Assembly (NCBI RefSeq): GCF_003259745.1
Contig: NZ_QLMC01000002.1
Span: 1 to 64,000 of the forward strand
Direction of reading: 5' to 3'
Length of the DNA stretch: 64,000 bases
Source of the DNA: Larkinella arboricola
Lineage (GTDB): Bacteria > Bacteroidota > Bacteroidia > Cytophagales > Spirosomataceae
How positions within the stretch are numbered: the stretch's first letter is position 1; every line of letters starts with the position of its first letter. This document shows, piece after piece, positions 25,769 through 34,022 of this stretch. The notes beneath the pieces were generated by a model that ran no database searches, had not been told where the DNA came from, and saw only the letters and a list, made by a program, of their open reading frames with translations. The translations under genes and the position numbers were made by a program.

Positions 25769-26932
25769 ATGTACAAAATCATCCTGCTCATCGACTTTGC
25801 GGAAGATTACAGCAAAAGCCTGTTGAAAGGCGTGACGAAATACTCGCGGGAACACGGTCCCTGGGTGTTTTGCCGGATGCCGCTGTTCTACCGCGAAACC
25901 ATCGGTATTAAGGGCATTTTGCAGTGGGCGAAGGAGTGGGAAGCCGACGGTATCATTGGCCAGTTTTACAACGACAACGAGGTGTCGGAATTCATTCAGG
26001 CCGGTATTGCGGTAATTGCCCAGGACTTCAGGGAACGGTTTGACGACATCCCGAACATTACCGGCGCCTACCACGAAGCCGGGGCGATGGCGGCCGACTA
26101 TTTCCTCAAAAAAGGATTTACCCAGTTCGCGTTTTACGGTTTTCGGGACATTGTCTGGTCGCGGGAGCGGTCGGAAGGGTTTGAAGCCCACATCAGAAAA
26201 GCCGGGTATACAGTCCATACGTTTGAACACACCAAGGCGCAGTCCAGCGAGTTGTGGTATTACAAACCCAGTGCGCTGAGCCAGTGGCTGCAATCGTTGC
26301 CCAAACCCATTGCCATCATGGCTTGCGACGACCGGCAGGGGCAGCACATCACGGAAGCCTGTCGGCAAACCGGCATCCGGATACCCGAAGAGGTGGCCGT
26401 GCTGGGCGTCGATAACGACGAAATGATCTGCGAACTGTCGGACCCACCGCTGTCGAGCATCGCGCTGGATGCCGAAAAAGGCGGTTATGACTCGGCCAAA
26501 CTGCTCGACCACATGATCCGGACGGGAGCCACTAATTTTTACGACATTGTGGTCAAACCCATGCAGATCGTGACGCGCCATTCGACCGATATTTACGCGA
26601 CCGACGATGATTACATCGCGTCTTCGCTGAAGTATATTCACCAGAATATCGATAAAAACCTACAGGTGGACGAAGTGGTCAGACAGGTGCCCATGTCGAG
26701 ACGCGCCCTGGAAAAACGATTTTTGACCATTACCGGCTATCCGATTTACAAGTATATCTTTAACCTGCGCATCGAAAAATTCACGCAGAAGCTGCTCGAA
26801 ACGGACATGACGGTGTTTGAAATCGCCCTCGATATGGGGCTGACAGACAGTAAGAACATCGCCCGGCAGTTCCGGCAGGTGAAGGGCTGTACGCCGATTG
26901 AATTTCGAAATAAATACCTGGCGGGCAAGTAG
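25769..26932 (+). CDS. XylR-type transcriptional regulator (LacI-like sensor plus AraC DNA-binding domain)
   Basis: A 387-residue regulator. Residues about 1-275 form a periplasmic-binding-protein-like sugar sensor (MYKIILLIDFAEDYSKSLL, IAVIAQD, EEVAVLGVDNDE), as in LacI repressors. Residues about 285-387 form an AraC double helix-turn-helix (NLQVDEVVRQVPMSRRALEKRF and TVFEIALDMGLTDSKNIARQF, ending PIEFRNKYL). This is the architecture of E. coli XylR. It probably binds an intracellular sugar and controls the adjacent GH20/MFS genes or the DUF1080 gene. It is on the same strand as both neighbours, with family 1 repeats on each side. Confidence 0.92.
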   Translation: MYKIILLIDFAEDYSKSLLKGVTKYSREHGPWVFCRMPLFYRETIGIKGILQWAKEWEADGIIGQFYNDNEVSEFIQAGIAVIAQDFRERFDDIPNITGAYHEAGAMAADYFLKKGFTQFAFYGFRDIVWSRERSEGFEAHIRKAGYTVHTFEHTKAQSSELWYYKPSALSQWLQSLPKPIAIMACDDRQGQHITEACRQTGIRIPEEVAVLGVDNDEMICELSDPPLSSIALDAEKGGYDSAKLLDHMIRTGATNFYDIVVKPMQIVTRHSTDIYATDDDYIASSLKYIHQNIDKNLQVDEVVRQVPMSRRALEKRFLTITGYPIYKYIFNLRIEKFTQKLLETDMTVFEIALDMGLTDSKNIARQFRQVKGCTPIEFRNKYLAGK

Positions 26933-26940
26933 AGTCTGAA

Positions 26941-27036
26941 GAGTTATATCGCAGAGTTTCGCGGAGCTTATTAGCGTTAAGCGGAGCCTGTGATAAGCTC
27001 TGATTGGCTCTGATAACCCTGTGTAACAACCTTTTA
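26941..27036. repeat. Degenerate inverted repeat, family 1 copy C
   Basis: It begins GAGTTATATCGCAGAGTTTC, close to GAGTTATACCACAGAGTTTA of copy A, and ends CTCTGATAACCCTGTGTAAC, close to the right arm of copy B. Outer pairing is imperfect; inner GAGCTTA...TAAGCTC pairs. It looks like a mosaic of copies A and B, lying between the XylR-type and DUF1080 genes. Confidence 0.65.
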
Positions 27037-27050
27037 AAAACGACCCAACC

Positions 27051-27722
27051 ATGAAAACCCTGATCACCCTCCTTCTCTTCATCACTATCTGGACCACAGA
27101 AAAGACCCCGTCGGACTGGATCTGGCTGTTTAACGGCACAACGACCGATCAGTGGGTGAGCGCCAAATCCGATCAGTTTCCGAAGGAAGGATGGGCCGTT
27201 GAAAACAAGGTGCTCATTACCAACAAAGGAGGCAAGCGGGGCGGTGACCTTCTTTCCCGCCGGAAATTTGCCAACTTCGATTTACGGTTTGAATTTAAAC
27301 TGACGCCCGGCGCCAATACGGGCTTGAAGTATTTCGTCAAAAAATACCCGGACGGGGCCCTGCTGGGGTGTGAATACCAGCTTATTGATGATATGGGCAA
27401 CAAAGATATTGCCGCCGACAAGGACGACAAACGCCGAACCGCCGGACTTTATGAGTTGTTTGCGCCCTCGCAACGGAAGCTGAAACCGATCGGACAGTGG
27501 AACGAAGGCCGGATTGTGGTGAACGGAACGCACGTTGAACACTGGCTGAACGGCACAAAAGTTCTGGAATACGAACGCGGTGACGCCCGGTTTATGGCCG
27601 CTAAAGCCCAAAGCAAATTCAAAGCCGTGGACGATTTCGGCACGATCAAAGAAGGCCATCTGCTGTTGCAGGACCACGGCGACGAAGCCGCTTTTCGCAA
27701 CATCCGGATTCGGGCGTTATAA
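27051..27722 (+). CDS. DUF1080 (3-keto-disaccharide hydrolase-like) secreted protein
   Basis: A 223-residue exported protein (signal about 1-18). It has the DUF1080 jelly-roll signature: WIWLFNGTTTDQWVS, GWAVENKVLIT, a GGDLLSRRKFANFDLRFEF strand pair, NTGLKYFV and a C-terminal LLLQDHGDEAAFRNIRIR. Members cleave 3-keto-glycosides made by Gfo/Idh-type oxidoreductases, or bind carbohydrate. The window also encodes Gfo/Idh/MocA and TIM-barrel isomerase proteins, which fits that pathway. It is convergent with the 27730-30048 gene, leaving only 7 bases. Confidence 0.88.
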   Translation: MKTLITLLLFITIWTTEKTPSDWIWLFNGTTTDQWVSAKSDQFPKEGWAVENKVLITNKGGKRGGDLLSRRKFANFDLRFEFKLTPGANTGLKYFVKKYPDGALLGCEYQLIDDMGNKDIAADKDDKRRTAGLYELFAPSQRKLKPIGQWNEGRIVVNGTHVEHWLNGTKVLEYERGDARFMAAKAQSKFKAVDDFGTIKEGHLLLQDHGDEAAFRNIRIRAL

Positions 27723-27729
27723 CCCGTTC

Positions 27730-30048
27730 TTACTGCTTCAGGAGCCAGATATCCGAAATCTTTGAACGTTGCCGCCAGTTCAGGTGCGATTCTTCCGGTT
27801 GGTCGAAGCTCACGGAAATCTGGCCATCCTGCGTGAGCGAGAGCGGCACAATCCACTCTTTGAATGTTTCCAGGTCTTTGTGGTAAACCGTCGGATGCAG
27901 ACGTTTGCCATCAACCCGCAGCAGCGCATCGCCAGCCCCCGCCACCCGGATGACATAGCGAGCGCCGGGGTCGAGGTTGCTGTAGTCCAGCGCCGGACTA
28001 GCCTGGAATGTCTGGGTAGAAAGTCGGGTGCGGCTCAGGCCGTTGTCCCACCAGGCGATGTCGGTGGCATCGTCCGAAATCGTTTTGACGCGCGGACTTT
28101 TGCTGCCGCTCGATACGTCGTCGTAGTAACTGCCGATGCCGGGGGATTCCCAGTTGGCAATCACATGGATGCGGGCGAGTTGTTCGGCGGGTGTTTTCAA
28201 GGCCAGGATTTTCTGGCATTCGTCGGCCAGCCACCAGCGGTTATTGAGCGGATAATCCACAAAATCGAGCAGACAGCCCCGTTCCGGCCCCTTCGCCTTG
28301 TATTTCGGAACACTGGTTTGCAGGCCAATGGAAGCAAACAAATCCGCGCACAGCGTTTCTATTTTCTGCCGTAATTCGGGCGCAATGGGCTCCGTATCGG
28401 CACGGTTCACGGTTGCGAGTGCCTGATCAAGCGTTTTAGACAGATCGGTTTCGGTTGCCCGGGTCAGGATCGCATTGGCTGTTTTTTCAAGCCCTTCTTC
28501 GTAGAGCAACCGCCGACGGGTGTAGGTATCGTAGTTGGCGCGCAGGAGCAGCATCTGCCAGCGCCAGTTGGTTTTCAATTCGGGATGAGCCGTTTCCAGA
28601 TTTTTCCAGAACGCAAACGTGGCTTCCACACCGCCGTTCTGGGCCAGCGGCCCCTGCCAGTTGTTTTCCAGTGCCAGAATACCGTCGGCGGCCTGGTTTG
28701 CCAGTTGCCAGCCAAAGAAAAACCGGCTGTATTCGGCCAGAATTTCGTTTACATTCTTGTCCGGGTTCCAGCCCCGCATACTCCAGATGACTTTGTTGAT
28801 ATCATCGTGACACCCATCGGAATACGACACAAAACCGTCGGTGAAGGGCGCGTATTTGCCGTGAATCCGGGCGAAGAAAAACGGGCGGGGGTTGATGGCT
28901 TCGCGGCCCAGCGTCAGGGCATACGCCTGATCCCAGCGCTCAACCGGAAATTCGCAGCGGACGTTGTGCGTCAGGTCCGGGTATTGGCGGTGCCGGTATT
29001 TTTTGGGCAGTCGGTAGCGGGTTTCGGCCATTGGCGGGCTGCTCGGTCCCGATACCAGCCCCTGCAACCAGTCGGGCTGGTTTTGCGCAAGGTACTTGTA
29101 AAAGTAATCAATCTGTTCGGTGTTAAAGCCTTGCAGGGAGATCCAGATTTTCGCTTTCGGATGGTACTGGATTAGTTTACCGTGCAGGTCTTTCAGGAAC
29201 GCCATCACCTCGCGCGGGTGGTTATGGCCGGGATCACCGCCGGGGAAAAAAATGTGGTCGAGCCGTGGGCAGGCGCGGTAAAAGGCTTCGTGTCTTTCAA
29301 TTTCGGCCTTCCGTTTTACGCCGTCGGTCAGGTCGAATGTGGCCGGGGTCCAGACCCAGTAGTCCATGTCGTACTTCTGACACAGTTCACTCATGCGTAT
29401 CTGCATTTCTTTCGGCGGTATTGGAAACAGGGCGCTCGGTATTTCGCCTTCGTGGAAGGGGATGCCTTCAATGGCGTTGGTGCCGAAAATGGCGAGGTCG
29501 CGGTAATACTGCTCAAACTGGGCTATGGTCCAGGCATCGTAGGAGTTGGCTGTAGTGCGGTAGCCCAACTGGTGCCCACGAATCGGGTAAGCGGGCGCAC
29601 TGGCCACATCGACCGGTCCGGCCAGTTCCAGCCGTTTGGCATCCATTTTCAGATTCCGCAGCAACCAGCCAGACCCGAACAGAATGCCCCGGGCGTCGGA
29701 CCCCAGAATCCAGAGCGTATTACCTTCGCTAACCACCCGGAAGCCTTCCGGTTTCTGCTCCGCCAGTTCGGTGCCGGTTCGGTTCGGAACGGCTTTTCCG
29801 GCCACTTCTTTTTCGGAAGACAGGGCCAGTGCAATGGTTATGCTCCGGCTGCCGGGCCAGTTCTGCACCTGTTTCAGAGTGGTATTGGTGCGTTTTGCAA
29901 TTTCTTCCGTCAGCATCTGGGGGGCCGTGGTCCGCATGGGAGCAGGAACGGACGGCGAAACCAGAATAGCCGCATTTTTCAGGTTGATGGGCTGGGCAAT
30001 AAGCTCAAAAGCAGTAAGCAGGAAAAGGAAAAGGGGGTAGACTTTCAT
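27730..30048 (-). CDS. Secreted glycosidase-like protein, paralogue 2 of the 16041-18467 product
   Basis: A 772-residue exported protein (signal about 1-18). It has the same order of parts as the 808-residue paralogue: a GH20b/GH67-N-like domain (NTLWILGSDARGILFGSGWLL, 110-130), a barrel start YPIRGHQLGYR (154-164), FPGGDPG (268-274), AKIWISLQGFN, YPDLTHNVRCEFPVE, LGREAINPRP and SYSDGCHDDINKVIWS. The conserved GGDP replaces the GGDE of GH20. The paralogue differs in the active-site loops, which suggests different substrates. It is separated from the DegT gene by 63 bases on the same strand. The family is not one I can name with confidence. Confidence 0.65.
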   Translation of the reverse strand: MKVYPLFLFLLTAFELIAQPINLKNAAILVSPSVPAPMRTTAPQMLTEEIAKRTNTTLKQVQNWPGSRSITIALALSSEKEVAGKAVPNRTGTELAEQKPEGFRVVSEGNTLWILGSDARGILFGSGWLLRNLKMDAKRLELAGPVDVASAPAYPIRGHQLGYRTTANSYDAWTIAQFEQYYRDLAIFGTNAIEGIPFHEGEIPSALFPIPPKEMQIRMSELCQKYDMDYWVWTPATFDLTDGVKRKAEIERHEAFYRACPRLDHIFFPGGDPGHNHPREVMAFLKDLHGKLIQYHPKAKIWISLQGFNTEQIDYFYKYLAQNQPDWLQGLVSGPSSPPMAETRYRLPKKYRHRQYPDLTHNVRCEFPVERWDQAYALTLGREAINPRPFFFARIHGKYAPFTDGFVSYSDGCHDDINKVIWSMRGWNPDKNVNEILAEYSRFFFGWQLANQAADGILALENNWQGPLAQNGGVEATFAFWKNLETAHPELKTNWRWQMLLLRANYDTYTRRRLLYEEGLEKTANAILTRATETDLSKTLDQALATVNRADTEPIAPELRQKIETLCADLFASIGLQTSVPKYKAKGPERGCLLDFVDYPLNNRWWLADECQKILALKTPAEQLARIHVIANWESPGIGSYYDDVSSGSKSPRVKTISDDATDIAWWDNGLSRTRLSTQTFQASPALDYSNLDPGARYVIRVAGAGDALLRVDGKRLHPTVYHKDLETFKEWIVPLSLTQDGQISVSFDQPEESHLNWRQRSKISDIWLLKQ

Positions 30049-30111
30049 TTGGAGTTCGTAAAAATAGCTTATGACACGGGGCGAATCGCCGTTTTCTGTG
30101 CCGGATTCGAA

Positions 30112-31368
30112 TTAACCGACGGTCGGCCCCGGCTGTATGACAACCCGTTGAATCTTCCGGATGGCTTCGGCGAAGGCTTGCATGTCTTCGCGGCTGCCCA
30201 ACATGGCGTGCTGAAAAATCCAGACGGCTTCGTCGCGACAGGCTCGCTCGGCCACGGGACAACTCACCGCCGAATAATCCACCGATTCGGGAATGGCATA
30301 ACACATGAAATTTTTGTTTTGAAACAGCGGCTGTTTGTACAGCGGATGCGGATACCCCGTCGAACAAGGCACACCCTCAGCCGCCAGCCGGGCCACAAAA
30401 TCCTGGCGGGAAAGCCCTCCAAACGCCGACGGATCGTATTTAAAAATATACAGATGGTAACAGTGCCGGTTTTCTTCAGAACCCCGGCTCAGGGGCGTAA
30501 TACCGTCGATTTTGGTAAGCAATTCATTGAGGTACAACCCGTTGGTGTTGCGCAGAATCGTCTGTTCTTCCAAGCGTTTGAGCTGCTGCGATAGCAGCAC
30601 GGCCTGCATCTGGGTGATGCGGTAATTGCAGCCGGGGTTAAAATGGTCGTACCACTGGTGGCCTTCCATCCGGCCCACGTTGCGCAGCGACGCCATCATG
30701 CGGTACAGACTTTCGTCGTTGGTGACCACAATACCGCCTTCGCCACTGGTCAGGTTTTTGGACGACTGAAAACTGAAGCTGCCCACATCGCCGATGGAGC
30801 CGAGTTTACGGCCTTTGTACTCGGCACCGTGGGCGTGGGCCGCGTCTTCGATGACTTTTAAGTTGTTACGGCGGGCAATGTCCATGATAGCGTCCATGTC
30901 GCAGGCCAGACCGGCAAAATGAACGGGAATAATCGCTCTGGTTCGTTCCGTAATGGCCGCTTCGATAGCTTTCGGATCGAGGTTATACGTATCGGGGTCG
31001 ATGTCCACAAAAACCGGTACGCAGTTGACCTCGAGCACTGTCGAAGCCGTTGCGATAAACGTGTACGGCGGAACGATTACTTCGTCGCCGGGCCGCACTC
31101 CGCAGGCCATCAGCGCCAGCCGGAGCGACACCGAACCGTTGACGCAGGTGACGGCGTATTTTGTGCCGCAGTAAGCTGCAAACGCTTGTTCGAATGCCTC
31201 CACCGAATCACCACAATCCGGATTACCCCAACGACCGCTTCGAACGATTTCGGCCACGGCCTGCACGTCGGTTTCGTCAAAGAGGGGCCAGGGGAACGTC
31301 GTTTGGACGGCTTTTTTGCCACCGTCAAAGGCCAGGGTTGTCGTCTTTTCCATAGGGTCGGTACTCAT
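30112..31368 (-). CDS. DegT/DnrJ/EryC1/StrS family aminotransferase
   Basis: A 418-residue PLP-dependent sugar aminotransferase. The PLP lysine is K204 in SFSFQSSKNLTSGEGG, with the aspartate motif VIEDAAHAHGA (172-182) and VPPYTFIATAST (99-110). Such enzymes aminate keto-sugars or keto-inositols (for example scyllo-inosose), often with Gfo/Idh dehydrogenases. The N-terminal 15 residues could be shorter, from an ATG at 31353. It precedes the GH-like gene on the same strand and diverges from a membrane protein gene. A role in amino-sugar or inositol metabolism is inferred. Confidence 0.9.
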   Translation of the reverse strand: MSTDPMEKTTTLAFDGGKKAVQTTFPWPLFDETDVQAVAEIVRSGRWGNPDCGDSVEAFEQAFAAYCGTKYAVTCVNGSVSLRLALMACGVRPGDEVIVPPYTFIATASTVLEVNCVPVFVDIDPDTYNLDPKAIEAAITERTRAIIPVHFAGLACDMDAIMDIARRNNLKVIEDAAHAHGAEYKGRKLGSIGDVGSFSFQSSKNLTSGEGGIVVTNDESLYRMMASLRNVGRMEGHQWYDHFNPGCNYRITQMQAVLLSQQLKRLEEQTILRNTNGLYLNELLTKIDGITPLSRGSEENRHCYHLYIFKYDPSAFGGLSRQDFVARLAAEGVPCSTGYPHPLYKQPLFQNKNFMCYAIPESVDYSAVSCPVAERACRDEAVWIFQHAMLGSREDMQAFAEAIRKIQRVVIQPGPTVG

Positions 31369-31481
31369 TCTAAAATACGCGGCTCACCGGGTTTCGGGCT
31401 ATGGTTACTGAATATATTTTTAGAGAAATAGCCTGTTTGGCGGGGGATGACGTATTACCGCAAACCCTTATCCGAATTAAA

Positions 31482-32765
31482 ATGAATGCAAAAGCACTTT
31501 CTTATAGCCTGCTCGTTGCGGGGCTGTCGATGGGCACGGCCTGGGCTATTCGCGGTCAGTTTGGGCATGAGCATGGCGCGGCCTGGGCGGGTGGTATTGG
31601 TGCGCTGAGTGTTCTGCTGGTGGCCAAGCGCGCCGACTGGTACGCCCGGATGTTTCAGGTGGCACTGGCAGGAGCCGTCGGCTGGGGCATTGGCGGCATC
31701 ATGAGCTACGGTGTGGTGGTGGGCTACGGTCGCGGGACTGATTTTGTGAATGTGTATTACGGCCTGATGATGCTGTTCGTGATCGGCGGTCTGTACGGTT
31801 TTATCGGGGGCGGTCTGTTTGGTCTGGCCCTGGCCGATTCCTCCCAAAAACCCGTCCGCTGGCATCAAATTCTGGTAGAAATGCTGGCCGGGGCCGTTGT
31901 TATCTACTTTCTATTCATCGAGCAATGGGGCTGGCTCATGACTCCGCCCCGCTCGGAAATGTGGGCGGCCTGTCTGGGTATGGCATTGGCCCTGACCTGG
32001 TTTATGTACCGGACCGAACAGTATTCCGCTCTACGGGTAGCGGTTTTTGCCGGGCTCGGTGGGGGCTTCGGTTTTGCATTCGGGAATTTCCTGCAAGTGA
32101 TGGGGAATGTGTCCGGCATTTCGTTTAATTTCTGGAACGTGATGGAATACTCGCTGGGATTTTTTGGGGGCGCCGGAATGGCCTACGGAACCTTTACGTC
32201 CTCCTGGGAACCGGTTGAAGATCGCTCTCCCAAACGGGGCATCTGGTTCCCACTGCTTATGGTAGCACTGGTGATTCCGCTGGTGGTCTGGGAGCAAAGC
32301 TTTGGGCTGAAACGTGTGATAGACAAGTACGACAAAGTGGGCGCCGGCGATGATTTGGGCCTGATCTGGAGTGTTCGGCTGGGGGCACTGGCCGCTGTGC
32401 TGGCCACGGGCGGAGTCTGGTTTATCCGGTATTACTGGAATAAAACCACCGAATGGGTACGCTACGAATACAACGAAGTTCGGACGTTTTTTCTGGTTCA
32501 CCTGGGGTTGTATACCGCCTTAAGCTTGCTCATTACCGGGGCCATCATCAGCACCCATCGAATCGAGCAGTATCTCTATCTGGTCAATCTGGTGGTTATT
32601 GCGCTCCTGATGGGTCGGACAAAACCGGATTTTTCGCAGCGTGGACTGTATGCGGGGCGGTGGGCGATGGGGGTTGCGCTGGTACTGATTTTCATGGCGC
32701 TGATTACGCTGGTGGCCATCAACAGCCACGGCGAACTGGGGGGCATGAACAGGCGGTTTGAGTAA
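31482..32765 (+). CDS. Polytopic membrane protein of unknown function
   Basis: A 427-residue inner-membrane protein with roughly 11-12 hydrophobic helices. Gly-rich helices (GGLYGFIGGGLFGLALA, GLGGGFGFAFGNFL) and a conserved-looking start AIRGQFGHEHGAAWAGG stand out. I use the ATG at 31482; the frame is open to 31401, but the added residues are not membrane-like. It diverges from the DegT gene by 113 bases and ends at a good intrinsic terminator. I do not recognise the family; a transporter or a glycan-related permease is only a guess from its neighbours. Confidence 0.75.
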   Translation: MNAKALSYSLLVAGLSMGTAWAIRGQFGHEHGAAWAGGIGALSVLLVAKRADWYARMFQVALAGAVGWGIGGIMSYGVVVGYGRGTDFVNVYYGLMMLFVIGGLYGFIGGGLFGLALADSSQKPVRWHQILVEMLAGAVVIYFLFIEQWGWLMTPPRSEMWAACLGMALALTWFMYRTEQYSALRVAVFAGLGGGFGFAFGNFLQVMGNVSGISFNFWNVMEYSLGFFGGAGMAYGTFTSSWEPVEDRSPKRGIWFPLLMVALVIPLVVWEQSFGLKRVIDKYDKVGAGDDLGLIWSVRLGALAAVLATGGVWFIRYYWNKTTEWVRYEYNEVRTFFLVHLGLYTALSLLITGAIISTHRIEQYLYLVNLVVIALLMGRTKPDFSQRGLYAGRWAMGVALVLIFMALITLVAINSHGELGGMNRRFE

Positions 32766-32788
32766 GGGGTGGAGTGCCCACCCCTTTT
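32766..32788 (+). terminator. Intrinsic terminator
   Basis: GGGGTGG (32766-32772) pairs with CCACCCC (32778-32784) over a 5-base loop, followed by TTTT. It begins at the base after the stop codon of the membrane protein gene and ends 2 bases before the convergent TIM-barrel gene. Confidence 0.8.
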
Positions 32789-32790
32789 GG

Positions 32791-33834
32791 TCAGCTTACC
32801 AGGATATTCCGGCAGAAATTGACGCATTTTTTGACTTCAGCCACCGAATTGGAACCCGCGGGTATCTGGTATTCCAGCTCCACCGTTGCCGGAAATTTAT
32901 ACTTCTGATCGCGCATCAGCTTCAGAACCTGCGTTAACGGCGTATCGCCCTGTCCCCACGGCAGGTTGCCTTTGCCATGTTCGGCGGTTTGACGGTCTTT
33001 GATGTGCATGCTGGCAATGCGGTTGTGCTTTTGTTTGATAAGCACCAGCGGGTCCGGATTACCGGCGGCCACATAATGCCCCAGGTCAAAGTTAAGCGCG
33101 TTGGCTGGTGATTGCGCGAGGGCCGTATCCCAGAAGGTCGGTGTTTGCTGCTCATGGCCGTGGTATCCCACACGAAGACCGTGTTTTTGGGCCATCTGGC
33201 CGAGCTTGAGCGTGTGCGCATCATTGGCCGGGTGTTCGAGTGTTACCTGGTTGGCACCCAGCAATTTGGCCGCCCGCATCCCGTAATCAATTTCGGCGTC
33301 CGAGCTTTGCAGACCGAAGGTAGAGGGCTTGAAGCCGTAAATCTGCACCCCGGCCTGATTGAACATTTTGCGGACCTGCTCAAACTTGTTCATCGGGGCC
33401 GAAAGCCGCCATTTGGCCAGTTCCTGCTGATACGCCTTCCGTTGCGCTTCAAACTCTGTCAGGGTCTTCTGCTCATCGTCCGTCAGGGTCTGGTTCTCGC
33501 GTCGCTTGCGCATGAGTGGCCCGATGGCCCGCATATCAACCTTGCTTTTTGGCGCACCCGCAAATGTTTCGGCCGGATCGCCCATCAGTTCGATGGCGCT
33601 CACCCCGCTGTCCAAGACATATTGTAAGGTGGCTTCGGCGCTCTGGTCGGGCATTTCCCGGAACGAATAGGTAATGAGGCCGATCTGCACCCCGTCGATC
33701 AGCGAATTGGGTTTGTCGCCCAGCGTACGGATCAGGGCCGGAGCGCCAAAAACCGGACTTTTGCTAAGTACCAGACCCGAAATCAGGGCCGTTGTGGCAC
33801 CTAGAAACCGGCGCCGGGTTTGGTTGTTTTCCAT
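32791..33834 (-). CDS. Tat-exported sugar isomerase/epimerase-like TIM barrel
   Basis: A 347-residue protein. A twin-arginine motif RRRFLG at residues 7-12 and a hydrophobic stretch to about 30 mark Tat export, so it folds in the cytoplasm with its metal and works in the periplasm. The rest is an xylose-isomerase-like TIM barrel (PF01261): VQIGLITYSFREMPD, LEHPANDAH, GYHGHEQQTPTFWD, NFDLGHYVAAGN, SMHIKDRQ and VELEYQIP. Homology begins at the ATG at 33834; a longer open frame to 34020 is not supported. Tat-exported members occur with Gfo/Idh and DUF1080 proteins in keto-sugar pathways. It is the last gene of the Sus/phosphatase minus-strand run, 188 bases from the GDPD gene. Confidence 0.88.
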   Translation of the reverse strand: MENNQTRRRFLGATTALISGLVLSKSPVFGAPALIRTLGDKPNSLIDGVQIGLITYSFREMPDQSAEATLQYVLDSGVSAIELMGDPAETFAGAPKSKVDMRAIGPLMRKRRENQTLTDDEQKTLTEFEAQRKAYQQELAKWRLSAPMNKFEQVRKMFNQAGVQIYGFKPSTFGLQSSDAEIDYGMRAAKLLGANQVTLEHPANDAHTLKLGQMAQKHGLRVGYHGHEQQTPTFWDTALAQSPANALNFDLGHYVAAGNPDPLVLIKQKHNRIASMHIKDRQTAEHGKGNLPWGQGDTPLTQVLKLMRDQKYKFPATVELEYQIPAGSNSVAEVKKCVNFCRNILVS

Positions 33835-34022
33835 GAATTTACCTTGGTTGGGTGATTGAGAATAGTCGGTAACGGTTGGTGGCAGCGCAAACACGGGTTG
33901 CCTCCAATAAAGGTAGCAGAATTTTTGAATCGGTTCACGTTCGGAACACAACGGGTCGTGCCTGCTTATGGTGCCCAGGATTGTTCCGGATGGGTTAGGC
34001 ACTGAAAAAATAATCGACAAAT

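Noticed and set aside
29182-30594. 470-residue plus-strand open frame opposite the GH-like and DegT genes
   Set aside because: It spans two real genes on the other strand and the gap between them, and has no recognisable features.
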